From: Adineta ricciae
Lineage: Eukaryota; Rotifera; Eurotatoria; Adinetida; Adinetidae
NCBI GenBank assembly: GCA_905250025.1
Contig: CAJNOJ010000215.1
Location: forward strand, 62,001-126,000
Direction of reading: 5' to 3'
Length of the DNA: 64,000 bases
Numbering within the stretch: the stretch's first letter is position 1; every line of letters begins with the position of its first letter. Under the pieces are notes generated by a model. It did no database searches and was not told the origin of the DNA. It saw only the letters and a list, made by a program, of their open reading frames with translations. Made by a program: the position numbers and the translations under genes. This document shows positions 12,201 to 25,102 of this stretch, piece after piece.

Positions 12201-12754
12201 CCAGAAAAAGAGGAAAAAATCAATATAAAAAAAGAAGACGAAGAAAACTGCTGATTAGCAAGCAGGTGTCTTCATTCGCTATCTTCTCTCTTCAATAGAC
12301 TGAAAAAAAGAAGAAAGTTATTTCAATGATGACCAAAGGGATTTGCAATTGACTAATTTTTGAACCCATCTGTCTTGCTTATATATACAAGCACATATGC
12401 TATTCACCCACATGCTCATTTGTATTCATCTCTTTCCTTTTTTTCTCTTTCAGATCTATACAGTTGTGTCGAACNAATCTTGGACTGAATCAATAGTATC
12501 TTTATATGCATACTTGATGATTGACACCATGAAAATACCTTTTCCCCAATGATAACTTCACTCCTTCTTCTATTTGATTTCTCTCGTCTCTGATTGGTAC
12601 ATAAACTGAAGAGAGTAACGGCGATAGAGACGACAAATACAAAAAAGAAAAGAAAAGAAAAAAAATCTGTTCTTTCACCTGTCAATACTTGTCACATACC
12701 TATATACAATTGGTCATACCATATATATCATTTCATTCGATCAATATTCTCCCT
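9243..12754. other. Gene-poor tail of copy 1 and seam region
   Basis: I see no convincing gene. The stretch is A/T- and purine-tract rich with many short open frames that lack splice logic or protein-like composition. From 9243 to about 11442 it matches 22014-24209 closely, including a 61-codon minus-strand frame at 9667-9852 that is kept in both copies but looks like chance. From 11443 to 12474 the sequence has no counterpart in the window. A single n sits at 12475; 12476-12754 is upstream flank of the copy 2 PRDM13-like gene. Confidence 0.7.
12475..12475. other. Single undetermined base, possible contig seam
   Basis: One n lies between the unique tail of copy 1 and the 5' flank of copy 2. 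Because copy 2 starts shortly after it, I suspect this is where two contigs were joined, although isolated n also occur at 46495, 49924 and 62394 where no duplication is seen. Confidence 0.45.
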
Positions 12755-12771
12755 GTGGAGTTAACAAGAAA

Positions 12772-14133
12772 ATGTCGGATGTTAAAATAATAAAACCAAT
12801 CGCAAAATATGCTAATGTTACTGGCAATTTTCCATTAAATACAGCAATTAAGCCTTTGGCAGTCGCTGGTACGACATTAAAAGAAGGTTCAGTAGTGTAT
12901 CTTCTTCATCAATTACCTTATAATTTTCTTCTAACGGATTTCTATGACCATAATCTGCATTACAATAAAATACCGGTAAGAGTTTGTTACGCACGATATC
13001 AAATTAAAGTCATTCTGATAGATTCATGGTTGGAGTCAACATTTGATTGGACCGGGATTGTTCCAAGAGTGGATTTTAGCTATTAAGAGTGCTCGTACAC
13101 CAGACGAGCAAAATGTGGAATTATTTCAATCAACTGAAACAAACCTCTTCGGTTTTCGTACTACACGTTTAGTTGTTCCAGATGAACCTCTTCTAGCTTG
13201 GTTCAGTCTTCCGCAACTTCGCACAATATGCGAGAAAATCAAATTAACCAAAGTTTTCAAAGTTGAAGAACTACTCAAATGTAAGATTTGATTTCAAATT
13301 CAGTTAATTTCCTCAGATTGATCATTATTTCATTTCAGCAACACGATGTCCTCGATGTAAAGTCGAACAAAATTATCTCAATGTTCTTGTTGCGCACGTT
13401 CTTCTCGATCAATGCCATGATCCAATACCATCGCTAAATTTAAGTTTAAATGAACGAATCTTCGTTCATACATCTCCATCAAAGAAACGACTGATGGACT
13501 TTTCATCGATCAAACGATCTTCTTCGCCTTCTCCTCGTTCGAATTCAACAAATCCAAAAAACGAGGATGTGAAAGAAAAAGATCACCATCAACAACAACA
13601 ACAGCAGCAGCCAACACAGCAATCATTACCATCGATCGGATTCTCAACAAACGATGTTTCATCTTATAAAATGAGTGTTCTCGATGGCACACATGCATTA
13701 GAGTTTACTTCCTTAGACAACGATGGAAGACAACGTAAAGCACATCTATGTCTTTTCTGTGGCAAGGTAAATACTTCATACTCCAACAAAGGATGTTTAG
13801 TTATTCGTGAAATTTCAGGTTTATAATCGTAAATATGGTTTGAAAATTCACCTACGTACTCATACAGGATATAAACCATTACAATGTCGAGTTTGTTTTC
13901 GACCGTTTAGTGATCCATCCAATCTGAACAAGCATATACGTCTTCATTCAACAACAACAACAGCAGCAGCAGCTTCATCATCATCTTCATCAATAACGCC
14001 AACGAACACTTTGTCATCATCATCATTCGTTGCACATAAACGACCTTATGAAGAGCACGAGGAATCGAATATTGACAGTGACAATTCAAATTTACATACA
14101 TTGGACGATGACGACGATGATGAGGAAAATTAA
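12772..14133 (+). CDS. PRDM13: PRDM13-like PR-domain zinc-finger regulator, copy 2
   Basis: Duplicate of the gene at 18-1361. Exons 12772-12975, 13022-13280, 13339-13766 and 13819-14133 join to 401 residues. It is six residues longer because of two extra Gln codons in the linker (near 13600), one extra Ala in the Ala/Ser run, and three extra Asp codons near the acidic C-terminus. All these are repeat-length changes. The PR domain and both C2H2 fingers are unchanged in their key residues. Both copies look functional. Confidence 0.85.
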
Positions 14134-14458
14134 AATTTTCCTTTTCAGAATTTTGTAATTTAAATGTTTAAAAACATATTCTATCTGTTTTTTTACTGTC
14201 CATTTCCTTATTTAACCTATCTTTGAAAAAAATTCATATATCATTTCGATCTCATATTAAATCTCTCATAATAAAAGCAAATTCCCAAAAGATTTCACTT
14301 TTGATACGTATCTGAAAGCTTCACTAATTATCTCTAAGATGAACAATATTATAGAAAGAAAAAGCTCTTCGAAATGATCTAGACGTAACGATCACAGCTA
14401 GAATAGCTTTATTTCAATACCCAAAAAATATGAAAGAACAGAAATGCACTTAGTAACC

Positions 14459-14806
14459 TTATTGTTTAGAATTGCTATTCGAATCGGAATCGGCTTGATT
14501 ATCCGGTGCGGTTTGTCCACGATTGGTAATTGCGCCTGGTGTTTGATTACTTGAGTAGCCAACGGTACTCTTTGTGGTGACACCTGTTTACGTATTAGCA
14601 AGACCTTGTAAAGGATCTTGATGAGTCAATTGGCCGTCAGCTGTGCTACCACCTCAAGGAAGAATAAAGCGAATATTTGGTTATGAAATAGTAAGATCAT
14701 GAGGATTTTTGTGATACTAACCAGTTCCGATGGGATCATCTCGAGCACGGCCACCTTTACCAGAAATATTACCATGTGAACCATGTGCATGACTTGTTTG
14801 AGACAT
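14459..14806 (-). pseudogene. Small hydrophilic protein, copy 2, with early stop
   Basis: Counterpart of 1696-2043. Exons 14806-14722 and 14652-14459 keep the same limits, lengths and splice sites, but codon 50 is TAA where copy 1 has a Gln codon. Three of four neighbouring bases differ (GCTCAA versus ACGTAA on the coding strand), so the protein would end after 49 residues. Downstream codons remain open in the original frame to the normal stop, which suggests a recent loss or a truncated but expressed allele. A local sequencing error is possible but three clustered substitutions make it less likely. Confidence 0.65.
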
Positions 14807-15270
14807 TTGTTTTATGGAGTGTAAACTGAAAAATAGTCGAATTAGTTCTGATGCACTTTAGATTCCGTACGCTTACATATATATGCGCACTCAATCATCA
14901 CCGCATATTTCTCACTAGTCATTGGTCGTTATCTGGAGTGTTTTGTCAAACTTGCATCAGACAGCGAAATTACAACATGTGTAGAAGTAATAGCTTTTCT
15001 AATCCAAAATAAATTAATAAGGAGAATCTTTTTTGCAGATGACGCTAGTGAAAAGTTTTCTAGCTTGTATTTATCCAGAAGTTCGTTGTCAATCATCTAG
15101 TTCAATTTTCAGATAGTTTTCTTTTTCTTTAATCTTTCCGACGAGCTTTCACTCAAAAGTCGACATTCGCAAAGCATCGTTGAGCAACTGATACGTAAAT
15201 CAATCTCTAATAAACCTTTACAAAGTTTTATTGTTAAAACAGACAAAAAACAATCATTTTTAACAGACAC

Positions 15271-18200
15271 TTAAGTCCTACAGTATAATCTGTGTATGTC
15301 ATAATTTCGTTTGTCATCATATGTTTTATTACAAGTTGCACATTGGTGGATAGCTGTACTTGTTGCAGATCTTTGTGGTTTGGCAGATCCTGCTGTTCGT
15401 GAACTTTTCGGTAATGAAGTATCACGGCGAGCACTATCAGTTGGTGCAAATCGATTCTTCGATGCTGATGATGGTCGATTTGTCGCGCGACCTTTACCTA
15501 CAGATAAAGAAAAGCACACAATGTTCGTTCTTTTTCTTTTTTGTAAACAATAGACAAATGACAATGTACCGATGATCATTTCGTAATCAGAAGGTGGAGG
15601 AATAGTTGATGTACGACCATTGTTCGAACTTCGCGAAGAATGTGCGACAGTTGGTGGTCGCGATTCGGATGTGATCATTAGCTCTCTGAAAAAGTAAATG
15701 TTAGAAATTCGATGTTGAAGAGAGTTTGAATTATTACGTTGATTGAATACGGGTAGAATTAGTTGTCCATGATCGATCATGTTGTTTCGGTGAATTTTCA
15801 CGATCAATATTCGTTTGTGGAAGGGGAAAAACATCTTGTTCGGATTTTATCCATCCATTAGCAACATAGTCATTTTCGCTAAAACGTGGAATGTAATGTG
15901 AGGTTGGCGCAGGTCTAAATAGAGAACATATTTGTAAGTTTTCTTTCTTCATTGGAATAATCCTCGACCTTGTTTCTGTGAAAGCTTGCTGCTGTTGTTT
16001 TTGTTGCTCGAGAATTTCATTATTTAGCAACCACAAGGGCGTTGGTTTTGCTTTCTAAAAGGAGGAACAATCGATCAATGCACGAAGAGTCGACTACAAC
16101 TTCCTACCGATACAATAGATTCATTCACAAATGAAGATTTCCTCGGTACTTGTTCTTGTCTCGATTGAGTCCTTAACTCTTCATAACGTTCTTCCGTGAC
16201 CATTGTTGGTAACGTATTATTCATCGACATGAGCTTTTCTATAGAATTTTTCAATGATTCATTCTGCTTTCGTAATAGATCAATACGAATTTCATTTGTA
16301 CGCATTTGATTTTGCATATCAACAACAATATTATGTGAAGCTACGAGAGAAATACCAGAAATCGTATGTGAAAGACAGGTAAATCGTTAAGAATTTTACG
16401 TGGTTCATGCTCAATAGGACCATTAAAATCAGGATACTGTAATAACATTTGTTCACGTTCTTCCATTTGTTGAAGTTGTTGATCTAATTGTTCCAAACTT
16501 GACTTTAACATACTAATTTCTTCCAGTAGATGATTATTTGTTTCCATTAACGATTGAACTTGATGCGTATCGACAGACGGTCGATTTTGTTTTTGAACAG
16601 CATCAAGTTTCTTCTCTAGTTCAGTTCGAGAAACATCAAGCTCGTTTACTTGTTTTCTAACATCGTAGACCGATAAATAAAGTGTTCTTTCTCGAAAACT
16701 ATTCAACCTACTTCAATAATTCACATTCCTGAGTGAGTTCATCGTAGGATGTTGTCAATGTCTTTTGTTTTGATTGATAATTCTGAATAGATAGAAATTA
16801 CCAGCGATGAAGAGAAGAAAAATGTTTAGTTACTTGTTCTTGTCGAATCATATTTTCAATTCGAGTCCTTTCTTTCTGCAATTCTCGATTTCGTTCTTCT
16901 AAATCTCGTTTGACTAAATCCAGTTCCGTTTGTAAACGTACACGATCTTGTTCTAATGTTTTAATAACATCATCCGATTTGAATCGATCTTGAATCAATG
17001 TTTTCAATTCATTTCTCGATATTTCTAAACATAAAATGGATAAGAAGTCACTTCTTATTGTCATTTCAATTAGAAACACATTAACTAGATCATTTAATGT
17101 GATTATTGGATTTTTCTTTATTACGAAAATCTCCGTGTTAATAGTACTTGACAATTTCCGATCACGAATGCCAAGTTTAATTATCGGAAAGAGTAATTTA
17201 TTCATGATCAATTGAGTTCTTTTCGATAAAAACATTATTATTTTTCCAAGGACATCTTTCCTTCTTGAAAAAACTCCGTATTTCGACGTTTATGAGAGGC
17301 AGATCAAGGATTCTTTATTGACTATTACCTAATTTTTCCATTTGTTCGCTTTTTAATGAACATAAATCGTTGACTTCTTTTAACTGTTGTTCCAATTGAA
17401 GCTTTTGATTTGTTAATAAGTGAATTTGCTCATTGAGACTTTTTTCTTGCTGTTCCGATTCTCTCTTTAATTCATTGAACTTTTTATCGTGTAATTCTTG
17501 TAGAATTTTTTTCGATTGTTTATCATCATTGATTTGTTGCTGCAAACGATGATTCGTTTCGTCTTGTTTCTTACAGCGATTTTCGTTCAATTGTAAATCA
17601 CTTTTAGTTTTATTCAGTGTGTTGTTCAGATATTGAAGATGTTTTAATAAACGATCCATATCTTTTGCTTGAGAATCTGACCAGTGATTAACTTCATCCG
17701 ATGAGAAGATCTCTGTACTTGTTGAACATCGATGTTGAGCAAGTGAGGATGGCAAATTGTATGTATGACACAAGTTAATTACACTATCACCATGATCACG
17801 AAGAGATTGTTGAAGTTTTAAACATGATTGACATGGCCCAAGTGCTGTTTCGACAGTTTGAGAACGTTTTTCAGTATTTACATTGATCTTAGAACGAGCT
17901 AGTGGTGCTGTTTTAGCACCGTTAATTAATACTCGTTTGCGTTCGTTCTAAAATCGAAAATGATTGAGTATTATTCGAATCGATCTAGAATACCGGATGC
18001 AAACCTCGTGTTGCTGAAGCACAGTTGATAAATGTAGAAGTTTATTCCAATATTTCTTCACAACCAAGCCAACACTGAGACTGGACTGTTGATTGGCTGT
18101 AGATGAAGAATCGATAGTATTTGGTAAGAGAGTTGATTGCATTTCATGTAAATAACGCCACGAACCATGTAAAACAAGGAGAAGTCTAAAGAATAAACAT

Positions 18201-18540
18201 AGAATGGTTAAACATAGGACAATAAAATCTTCAAACGAACCGATCAATGATAAGTTCAAAGAGAACAATATGTGAAACTTGATTATCGACTTCGTTTTTA
18301 CCGTGCTGATACCGTTGGAGAAGTTCTTTGATATCAATATCGGTGGCAATCTTATCTGGAAACTTCCATGAATGACATCTATTCAAACATTATTCAAATT
18401 CATTATATTTGTACAAGAAATGTATTATCTCACTTGATCGATCCCGTTTTCCCAACAATTTCATAAGCTACACTTTGTAAATCGTCGATATCAACGCGTA
18501 AACTATCAATACACGCTTTACTTCCAAGAAGATGAGCCAT
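15271..18540 (-). CDS. CCDC157: CCDC157-like coiled-coil protein, copy 2
   Basis: Duplicate of 2511-5771 with the same twelve-exon layout; every splice junction I checked is intact, although the first donor changes from gtaag to gtgag. The start ATG is taken at 18540 by analogy with copy 1. Here the frame stays open upstream to another Met near 18624, but copy 1 has a stop in that stretch, so the extension is probably untranslated leader. Substitutions are scattered and mostly conservative, and the C-terminal C2HC motif is retained. Confidence 0.83.
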
Positions 18541-18897
18541 TGTTTTCTGTTGCAAATGAAGTTTTTCATTCAATAGTTTATCCGCCATGTTTAAATCAAC
18601 GAGGTTGCTTAGCAACGATCTCATTGGTCAATTAAAATTTATCCATTATGTTACACAAACAAACCAGAGTTAAATGTATGAAATATGAATATAAAAACGA
18701 CTTTTGTATTAGTTTCTATTTTATTAGTGGAATTAACATTGATGAATCATTCGATGACAAAATGAATATTCATTGCCTGCCTGACTGACTGACTATATCC
18801 TTCCGATCGACAGGCATTTCTTCATGTGCTTGTGAAACTCGTTTTTCTTGTTCTTCATTAGAATTTCTTCTTTTAATAGAAACATTCACACAGAACT

Positions 18898-19707
18898 ATG
18901 ACAGACACTCAGCAACCGTTGGCAACAATCACTAATCAACGTGACAAAACAACTAATGGAACAATTGATACGATTAACCCAAAAAGTCCATTAGAATTTA
19001 CGTGGACATTCTGGTATATCAAACCAGATAAAAGATCGAGCTGGGAACAGTCTTTGATTAATTTGATCGATATCAGTTTTGTGGAAGATTTCTGGGCAAC
19101 GTACAATCATTTAGCAACACCATCACGACTTTCACAGAGTAAATCTAATTCGGATTATTATTTTTTTAAGAAAGGAAGTAAGAATCGATATTCTCTCGAA
19201 CAAAATCGGCCTTATTGATGATTATCTTTCTCCTTTTCTAGTTCGTCCAATGTGGGGTAAATACTTCGAAGACACTGTCTTTTCTTTCATGTTTTTCGTT
19301 TTTCAACAGAGGATAAAGCCAATGCAAAAGGTGGCCGTTGGTTATTAACTTGCGGAGGTCAAGATACTAAACTCGACGAATTATGGCTTGAAACTTTACT
19401 TGGAATGATTGGTGATTGTTTTTCTCATGATAGGTAGGTTTTCTTTCGAGAAATATTCTATTCTTTCATGATATTTTCCAGTGATTCTGAACCATTAAGT
19501 AAATATATCACTGGATGTGTTGTTGCTATTCGTACACGTGGCCATAAGATAGCACTTTGGTTATCTGAAGCACATAATGGAACGATCGTCCGAGAAATCG
19601 GTCGTCGATGGCGGTCGATCATCAACTTACCATCCAATGTCCGAATACAGTTTGATATGCACAATGAAACTACGAATGGGCCTCAACGCCCCATGTATGA
19701 AGAATAG
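18898..19707 (+). CDS. EIF4E: eIF4E-family cap-binding protein A, copy 2
   Basis: Duplicate of 6120-6929. Exons 18898-19177, 19242-19256, 19310-19433 and 19482-19707, also 214 residues, with identical exon lengths. The 15-nt microexon is unchanged base for base while both flanking introns have substitutions and indels, which supports its reality. All cap-binding tryptophans are kept. Confidence 0.92.
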
Positions 19708-19929
19708 ATCTGGGAGAGAAACTTCTATTTTGTTCTCAAACATTTGGTGTTGATGAGTTGTTTTCTGTTGGTGTCAACACCTTCTGTTTTTGTACAAAAC
19801 AACGAATTGAGAAGAGTTATATTCGAAAAAGGACGAATGTCTGTTGTTTTTTTTTTATTGAAGAACAGTTATTTCCGATGATAAATAAAGAAAATAAACA
19901 AGAAATAGTGTTCATTTTACTTTCTCTCG

Positions 19930-20977
19930 TTAAATGATAAGACGAATTTCATTATTATATTCATCAAACTTTGGCTCGTGGTACTTCAGAAAAGAAAAAG
20001 AACGAAGATTTATTAAAGAATGACGTGTGTGAATCGCTCTTACTTCGTAGACGATTTGTATATCTGATGGAATATTAAGCAGATCTTTGAATTTCATACC
20101 AATAAGTTTCATTAAATGAAAATCTTCAGTCTTCTTTAGCCATAAGGCTAATCGATCACCTTTGACACGTAATGATACAACAGCACCATTAATAAATGCA
20201 CTTAGATCACTACCGAAGGCATTTCCAATAAGTAGCAACATCTAAAGAGAATATCTAATCTGAAGATGGAAACGCTCATCAGAGATTGTCAATGATTCTC
20301 CAAACACCACTTAAGATAGAACCCCCGATTGTACTCCTATTCTCTGTTGACTGATTGATGATGAACTGTTTGAGTGAATCTTGTCGTTTTCAATGATTCG
20401 TACTTACCAGATGAAGCCAATAGCCATCGAGATCACGTTTACGCCGTTTTGGGTCAATGGTTAACACCCATTTACCACCGCCACGTGATGATACATCTTC
20501 CCACCTTGCTTTCTTTTGGATAAGAATATTTTAACAATGTTTACAAAAATAACTTACATCGGAAGACAGCCAGCCTGTGGATATATGTCAAGAAAAATTT
20601 TCATTTCATCTGCCTATATTGATTGGAAATTTTACCTTGAAAAGCATATAATCGGACCCATTAGTCAGATCTCTGAGACCATATGTATGTGTGTAAAATG
20701 ACCAGAAATCTTCCACATAATTGATGGATGTTATGTAGATGACATTTTGTTTCCAATCACGTTGTTTATCAGCCTTGTAGAAATATGTACCCCAAGCATT
20801 TCTTAATAGTAATTTATCATCATTAGATTGTTGTTGTTGGTGTAGACTTGGAAATTCAATATTTGTAATTATCGACGAAGTGATATTATTAGACAATTCT
20901 TGAGTGCGATTCTCGTTTGTTGACAAAGTTCCAGTCTCGACTGGTAAATGACCAAGATTTACTGCTATCGTTGTCAT
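19930..20977 (-). CDS. EIF4E: eIF4E-family cap-binding protein B, copy 2
   Basis: Duplicate of 7152-8200. Exons 20977-20636, 20574-20558, 20504-20408, 20241-20044 and 19983-19930, same lengths as copy 1. The 17-nt microexon differs from copy 1 at two bases, and both are silent third-position changes (Ala and Pro codons), which is good evidence that it is translated. Its acceptor is CACAG here and TGCAG in copy 1. Confidence 0.9.
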
Positions 20978-21449
20978 TGAAGTGAAGTATTGAATTGAAG
21001 GAAGAAGAAAGAGTTTTATTTAATCATGATCGTCATTATAGAAGAAATCGAGATGACGAAGGAATAACAAGAAGAATTTGTTTTCTATCTAAAATGATCA
21101 TTACATCAGACAATTTCGCGCCAATTGCTTCCATTAATAAGGAAAAAAGAGGAACGATGATACTTCACTGAGCTAACTTCTTTGATTGTTTTTATTAGGT
21201 ATCTTGCTCTTTCCTATCGATTATAATGATGCCATGAAAATGTCGAAATGAAAAAAAAGAAGAAGAGTTCCATTTTTTTTCTCGTACTATGTGTTAAAAA
21301 GATAACATATGTATGTTCTTTATTAGTCAAGAAAGGTGAAATATGAAGAACGATTTAATTGAAAAAATGAAAATACAATACGTCTTCGTCTTGTCTGTTG
21401 CCTTTCACATCTTCGTCTTTTTTTCTTCAATGAGTACGAATTCAAACAA

Positions 21450-22013
21450 ATGTTAACTGATTCAATCGCACCATCTCTATGGTTTTCGGAAGATGGAAAT
21501 GATTCTTCTTATCCTCATCGATCGTCGTACAAAGGAAAGATTTTAATCGATGGACATTTGAAAAAGAATTGGAACACATGTTGGACGAAAATCGTTGCCG
21601 TCAATGAGATCGTACTTGGCCTATTAATATTAATTCTTGGTATTTTAATGATTGTTTTTCATCTCGCTCTTTCTTCCACAGCACATGGAATCTGGACTGG
21701 TGCATTGACATTTCTGGCTGGATTCTTTGCATTTTTTACGATTATCTATCGACATCATCGCTACTTTCTTTTGACTGCGTGTATTCATATTGTCAGTGGA
21801 TTAGCATCAACAATATTGATTTTCATTTCAGTTTTTGCCCTGGTATTAGAGATGAAGAATGAGAATTCCAGTATATTCATAAATAATAACAATAATAACC
21901 AACAGCTCAACTATGGCTTACATGTTACACTGATTCTATTGGGCCTTTATGAAAAACTTTTGTGTTATACATTCTTAATAATGATTATTCGACACACACA
22001 CAAGATGGTCTGA
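21450..22013 (+). CDS. Four-helix membrane protein, MS4A-like topology, copy 2
   Basis: Duplicate of 8679-9242, also 187 residues from the same ATG. The four hydrophobic segments are conserved; changes are mostly outside the helices or conservative. The Asn run in the last loop keeps its length, with Arg-Glu replaced by Gln-Gln after it. The start at this ATG is supported by both copies agreeing. Confidence 0.7.
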   Translation: MLTDSIAPSLWFSEDGNDSSYPHRSSYKGKILIDGHLKKNWNTCWTKIVAVNEIVLGLLILILGILMIVFHLALSSTAHGIWTGALTFLAGFFAFFTIIYRHHRYFLLTACIHIVSGLASTILIFISVFALVLEMKNENSSIFINNNNNNQQLNYGLHVTLILLGLYEKLLCYTFLIMIIRHTHKMV

Positions 22014-24539
22014 TCATATATAGACACGCACCATTTTCTTGTTCTTGTGATAATTTATTATAGATGCTACAACTCGTGCATCTTATCATCTATTTTCTCT
22101 TCTTTCTTTTCATATACATTTATTCATCGTAGAAAGAATTTCTTTATGATTGTTGAATCAAAATCAATTAGTCATAGACTTCTTTTTTTCTATTTATGGT
22201 AATTTCATATTGACTGATTATTCAAAATACATATTGTGTATTTCGGGAGAACTCGAGAATCGATCGAGTCGACGAGAAAGATAGATGAAAAAGCGAGACA
22301 GAGAAAAAAGAATTCTATAGAGTCGTACTTTGGCTCAAGGCCAACTGAGAAAATAACGAAAAAAGAAGGAAAAGGGAAAAAGAACTTTGAATATCAGGGA
22401 TTTTCTTGTTGTGTCTGTCAACGTCTCGTTGATAGTTAACGTTCGTTAAAATGATTTGTCGAGTCGGAGTCAGGCTTACGTTTATTTCTCTTTAACTCCA
22501 TTTTTTCCTCGGTAGATGAGAAATAAAACCGGATGTAATTATCCATTTTTTTTCTATGTGCACGATTGATGAACATCCTTGGATGTGTTAAGCGTAAAAA
22601 GGATTTTTTGTTTACCGTCATTCTCCCTTTCTTACTAAATACAATTGCCTTGTGCTAACAAATTGCCTATAGCGCAGCTTTTTTCATCGTTTATCTTACC
22701 AAGGGAAAGAAGATATACTAGCCTTGAATCTTCCTTTTTCTTCTTATTCTCTAATCAAATTCTTCCTGTCAAAGAGATGATGAGCTTTCACTACTCATAT
22801 ACAACAAAACCTATGCTTGATGGCAAAGAAAAGTAGAACAAGAAGGAGAAAAAAAAGAAACACGGAAGCTTTACTCTTTATTCAACGTCTAATTTTGACA
22901 TCTAGCGTGCGTGTCATGCACCGAACGTGCTACAACGAAAAGTTCCGTAGCCGTCGTCATCATCAATTAAATTTAATATACTATATACATATAGGCACGC
23001 CTGAAATCGAGTTTTCAAGTATATAGAATGCGATGTATCCAAGAGACCATTGAGTAAACCATACTGATTAGTTTTTCAAAGGATTTTAGCCTGAAACATA
23101 ATCAATGATGACACGAACTGATTGAATATTAATCGCCAACAATGTTTTTTTTCTAATATCATAAACTTCGATTACTCTTTCAGTTTGTCATATGTATGTA
23201 TATATCTCAATTGATATTCATTTCAAAGTTGTCTTTTATGATTCAATTTATTATGTTGCACATCAACATAGTTATCACTTCAATAAACAGTGTTATTTTT
23301 GCTACTCCGATTGATTTTGTACAGGATCAACATGTTGCATACACACATCCTATTCTCAAGAGATGGTGTTTTCTCTCGAGCGTGAGCACATGCATCCATG
23401 CACCACCATGATAAAGAACGATAAGGAAAGAAGCCGGTGACATGTCATGAATGATGTTCAGCAGAGAAGGGTCTACTCACTATTATTTGAAAGCAAGAGA
23501 GAAAAAAAAAGAATAATCATCATCATTGACGCTTAGGGTGGAGCCGTATGACCTAGGAACTGAGAAAAAAAAAGAAAAGTACGACGAATTTTATTAGAAA
23601 ATGAATAAGAACACTTATTCTTTTTTTTTCTTCTTCTTTCCCGTTATATAACGATTTATGTACGTTGCTCCGTTTTCCACTATAATTATTTGTGACAATA
23701 GGTTAATTTCAATGAAGTGTTCATATAAGCTCGCTTTCTTGAACCGAAAGATGACATTTACTTTGACTTTAGAATTAATTTTCTCCGTTCCTTGGTCTAT
23801 TTGTTTATGAACATCGCATCTATCATCCATGTGATTGTGCGTTGTCTCCATGCTAATTGTTGGCAAACATTGACTTAGTTTTTCTTTTAGATACTTCGTC
23901 ATCGTTAATATCGTCTTCGTCTTCTTTTTCTTTTCCTTTTCATTACAAGAACAAGAGAACTTTTTCTTCTTCTTTGACAGCATATTCGAGAGAATAATCA
24001 TAATGCTACGGCATCGAGTTCCGTCGTTGTCGTTCTCACACTCTTAACGTTTAGAAAAGAAGCAAGAAGAGAAAGATCTCGGCTTTGTTCCTTGCGGGTA
24101 TTCCGCTGCTTTGTTTTTGCTATTTACATAGTAAATGTGGAGGGTACGGAGGACATAGAAAGCAAGCTTGCGCATCGTTGGATTAAATTATTCATTAGAA
24201 TAAAAAGAANATTTCCAAATGTAAGCAGGTGTCCATTTTCTTCATGCTTCCGGTGGATAGACGGATGGTGAAATATTCCCGTTTTTTCTTTCTACATATT
24301 CTTTTTCTTCTAGTTAGGATAGTCCTTTTTTTCTATGAGCACTTGACCGAGGACGTGCGTGTGCGCTCATTGCATAAAGACAGCGAGGGAGAGAGAGAGA
24401 GAGCGAAAGAGGGAGGGAAGGAGGAGAAGAGAGTCGAAAAAAAGAGAGTAAGAGAAAAAAGATACGAACACACGCACGCACTCTCTCTCGTCATCACCAT
24501 CATTTGGCTATTCAACTACTTACGCGGAAGTCGGAAGAA

Positions 24540-24571
<32 letters not shown>

Positions 24572-25102
24572 CAAAGAGAAAAAATATATAGAAGAAAAAT
24601 CTTCGTACGATCTGAGTTATTTGTCGCTTCTAACAACAACAACAACTGCAGTGCGCACAAAACAATGCTGATTTGTGGAGTTAGGAAAACGATCACCAGC
24701 TATTAGTTAAAATAAGCACAACAAGAAGAATCATAATTGTAATATTGGTATGCAATGTCGTATTCTATTTTTCTTGGGAAAATGCCAAGATTTTAGGATT
24801 GATTTTTTTCTTCTTCACAGATTCGCAGATTAGATACAGTCGATGGGGCGAAAATTATAGATAGATTCATTTTTTTCTTCTACAGATGAGTTACCCGACC
24901 GTAAATTAATCCGTAAATGCTTCACATCACTCTCCGCCATATATCTATATGTATATATCTCTATGTATGTCTAATACATACATGCGCATATGCCCTTTTC
25001 TATCAAAGAGAATTCCCTGTTGTTTTTTTTACATAAGTAAATGGTAAGATCAATTAAAAAAAATCTAACTGAACATTATTTATCTTAGATCAAACATATA
25101 GA
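22014..25102. other. Gene-poor stretch and upstream flank of Ig gene copy A
   Basis: No supported gene. 22014-24209 is the copy 2 version of 9243-11442. From 24211 the DNA is the 5' flank of the immunoglobulin-like gene: a purine-rich zone at about 24385-24460, a GA dinucleotide run at about 24547-24572, and a pyrimidine tract with AG (tttatcttag) about 14 bases before the ATG that could be a trans-splice acceptor or the end of a leader intron. Confidence 0.6.
24210..24210. other. Undetermined base at end of block copy 2
   Basis: The n marks an abrupt switch. To the left the text matches copy 1 up to about 11442; to the right it matches 26852 onward. The neighbouring sequence on each side is interrupted mid-way relative to its partner, as expected at a join of two contigs. 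Confidence 0.75.

Larger units (their letters stand above)
12755..24209. repeat. Large duplicated block, copy 2
   Basis: Second copy of the block at 1-11442, same orientation. All splice sites of the coding genes are conserved in phase. One gene, the small hydrophilic protein, has an early stop here only. The copy ends abruptly at the n at 24210, in the middle of non-coding text that continues in copy 1. That end behaves like a contig seam rather than a natural duplication breakpoint. Confidence 0.93.

Noticed and set aside
13510..13698. Idea of an antisense gene in PRDM13-like copy 2
   Set aside because: The frame is absent in copy 1 and is made of reversed CAA/CAG repeats.
24229..24591. 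120-codon plus-strand frame rich in Arg, Glu and Lys
   Set aside because: Translation of a GA-rich simple repeat; the copy B version is broken differently.
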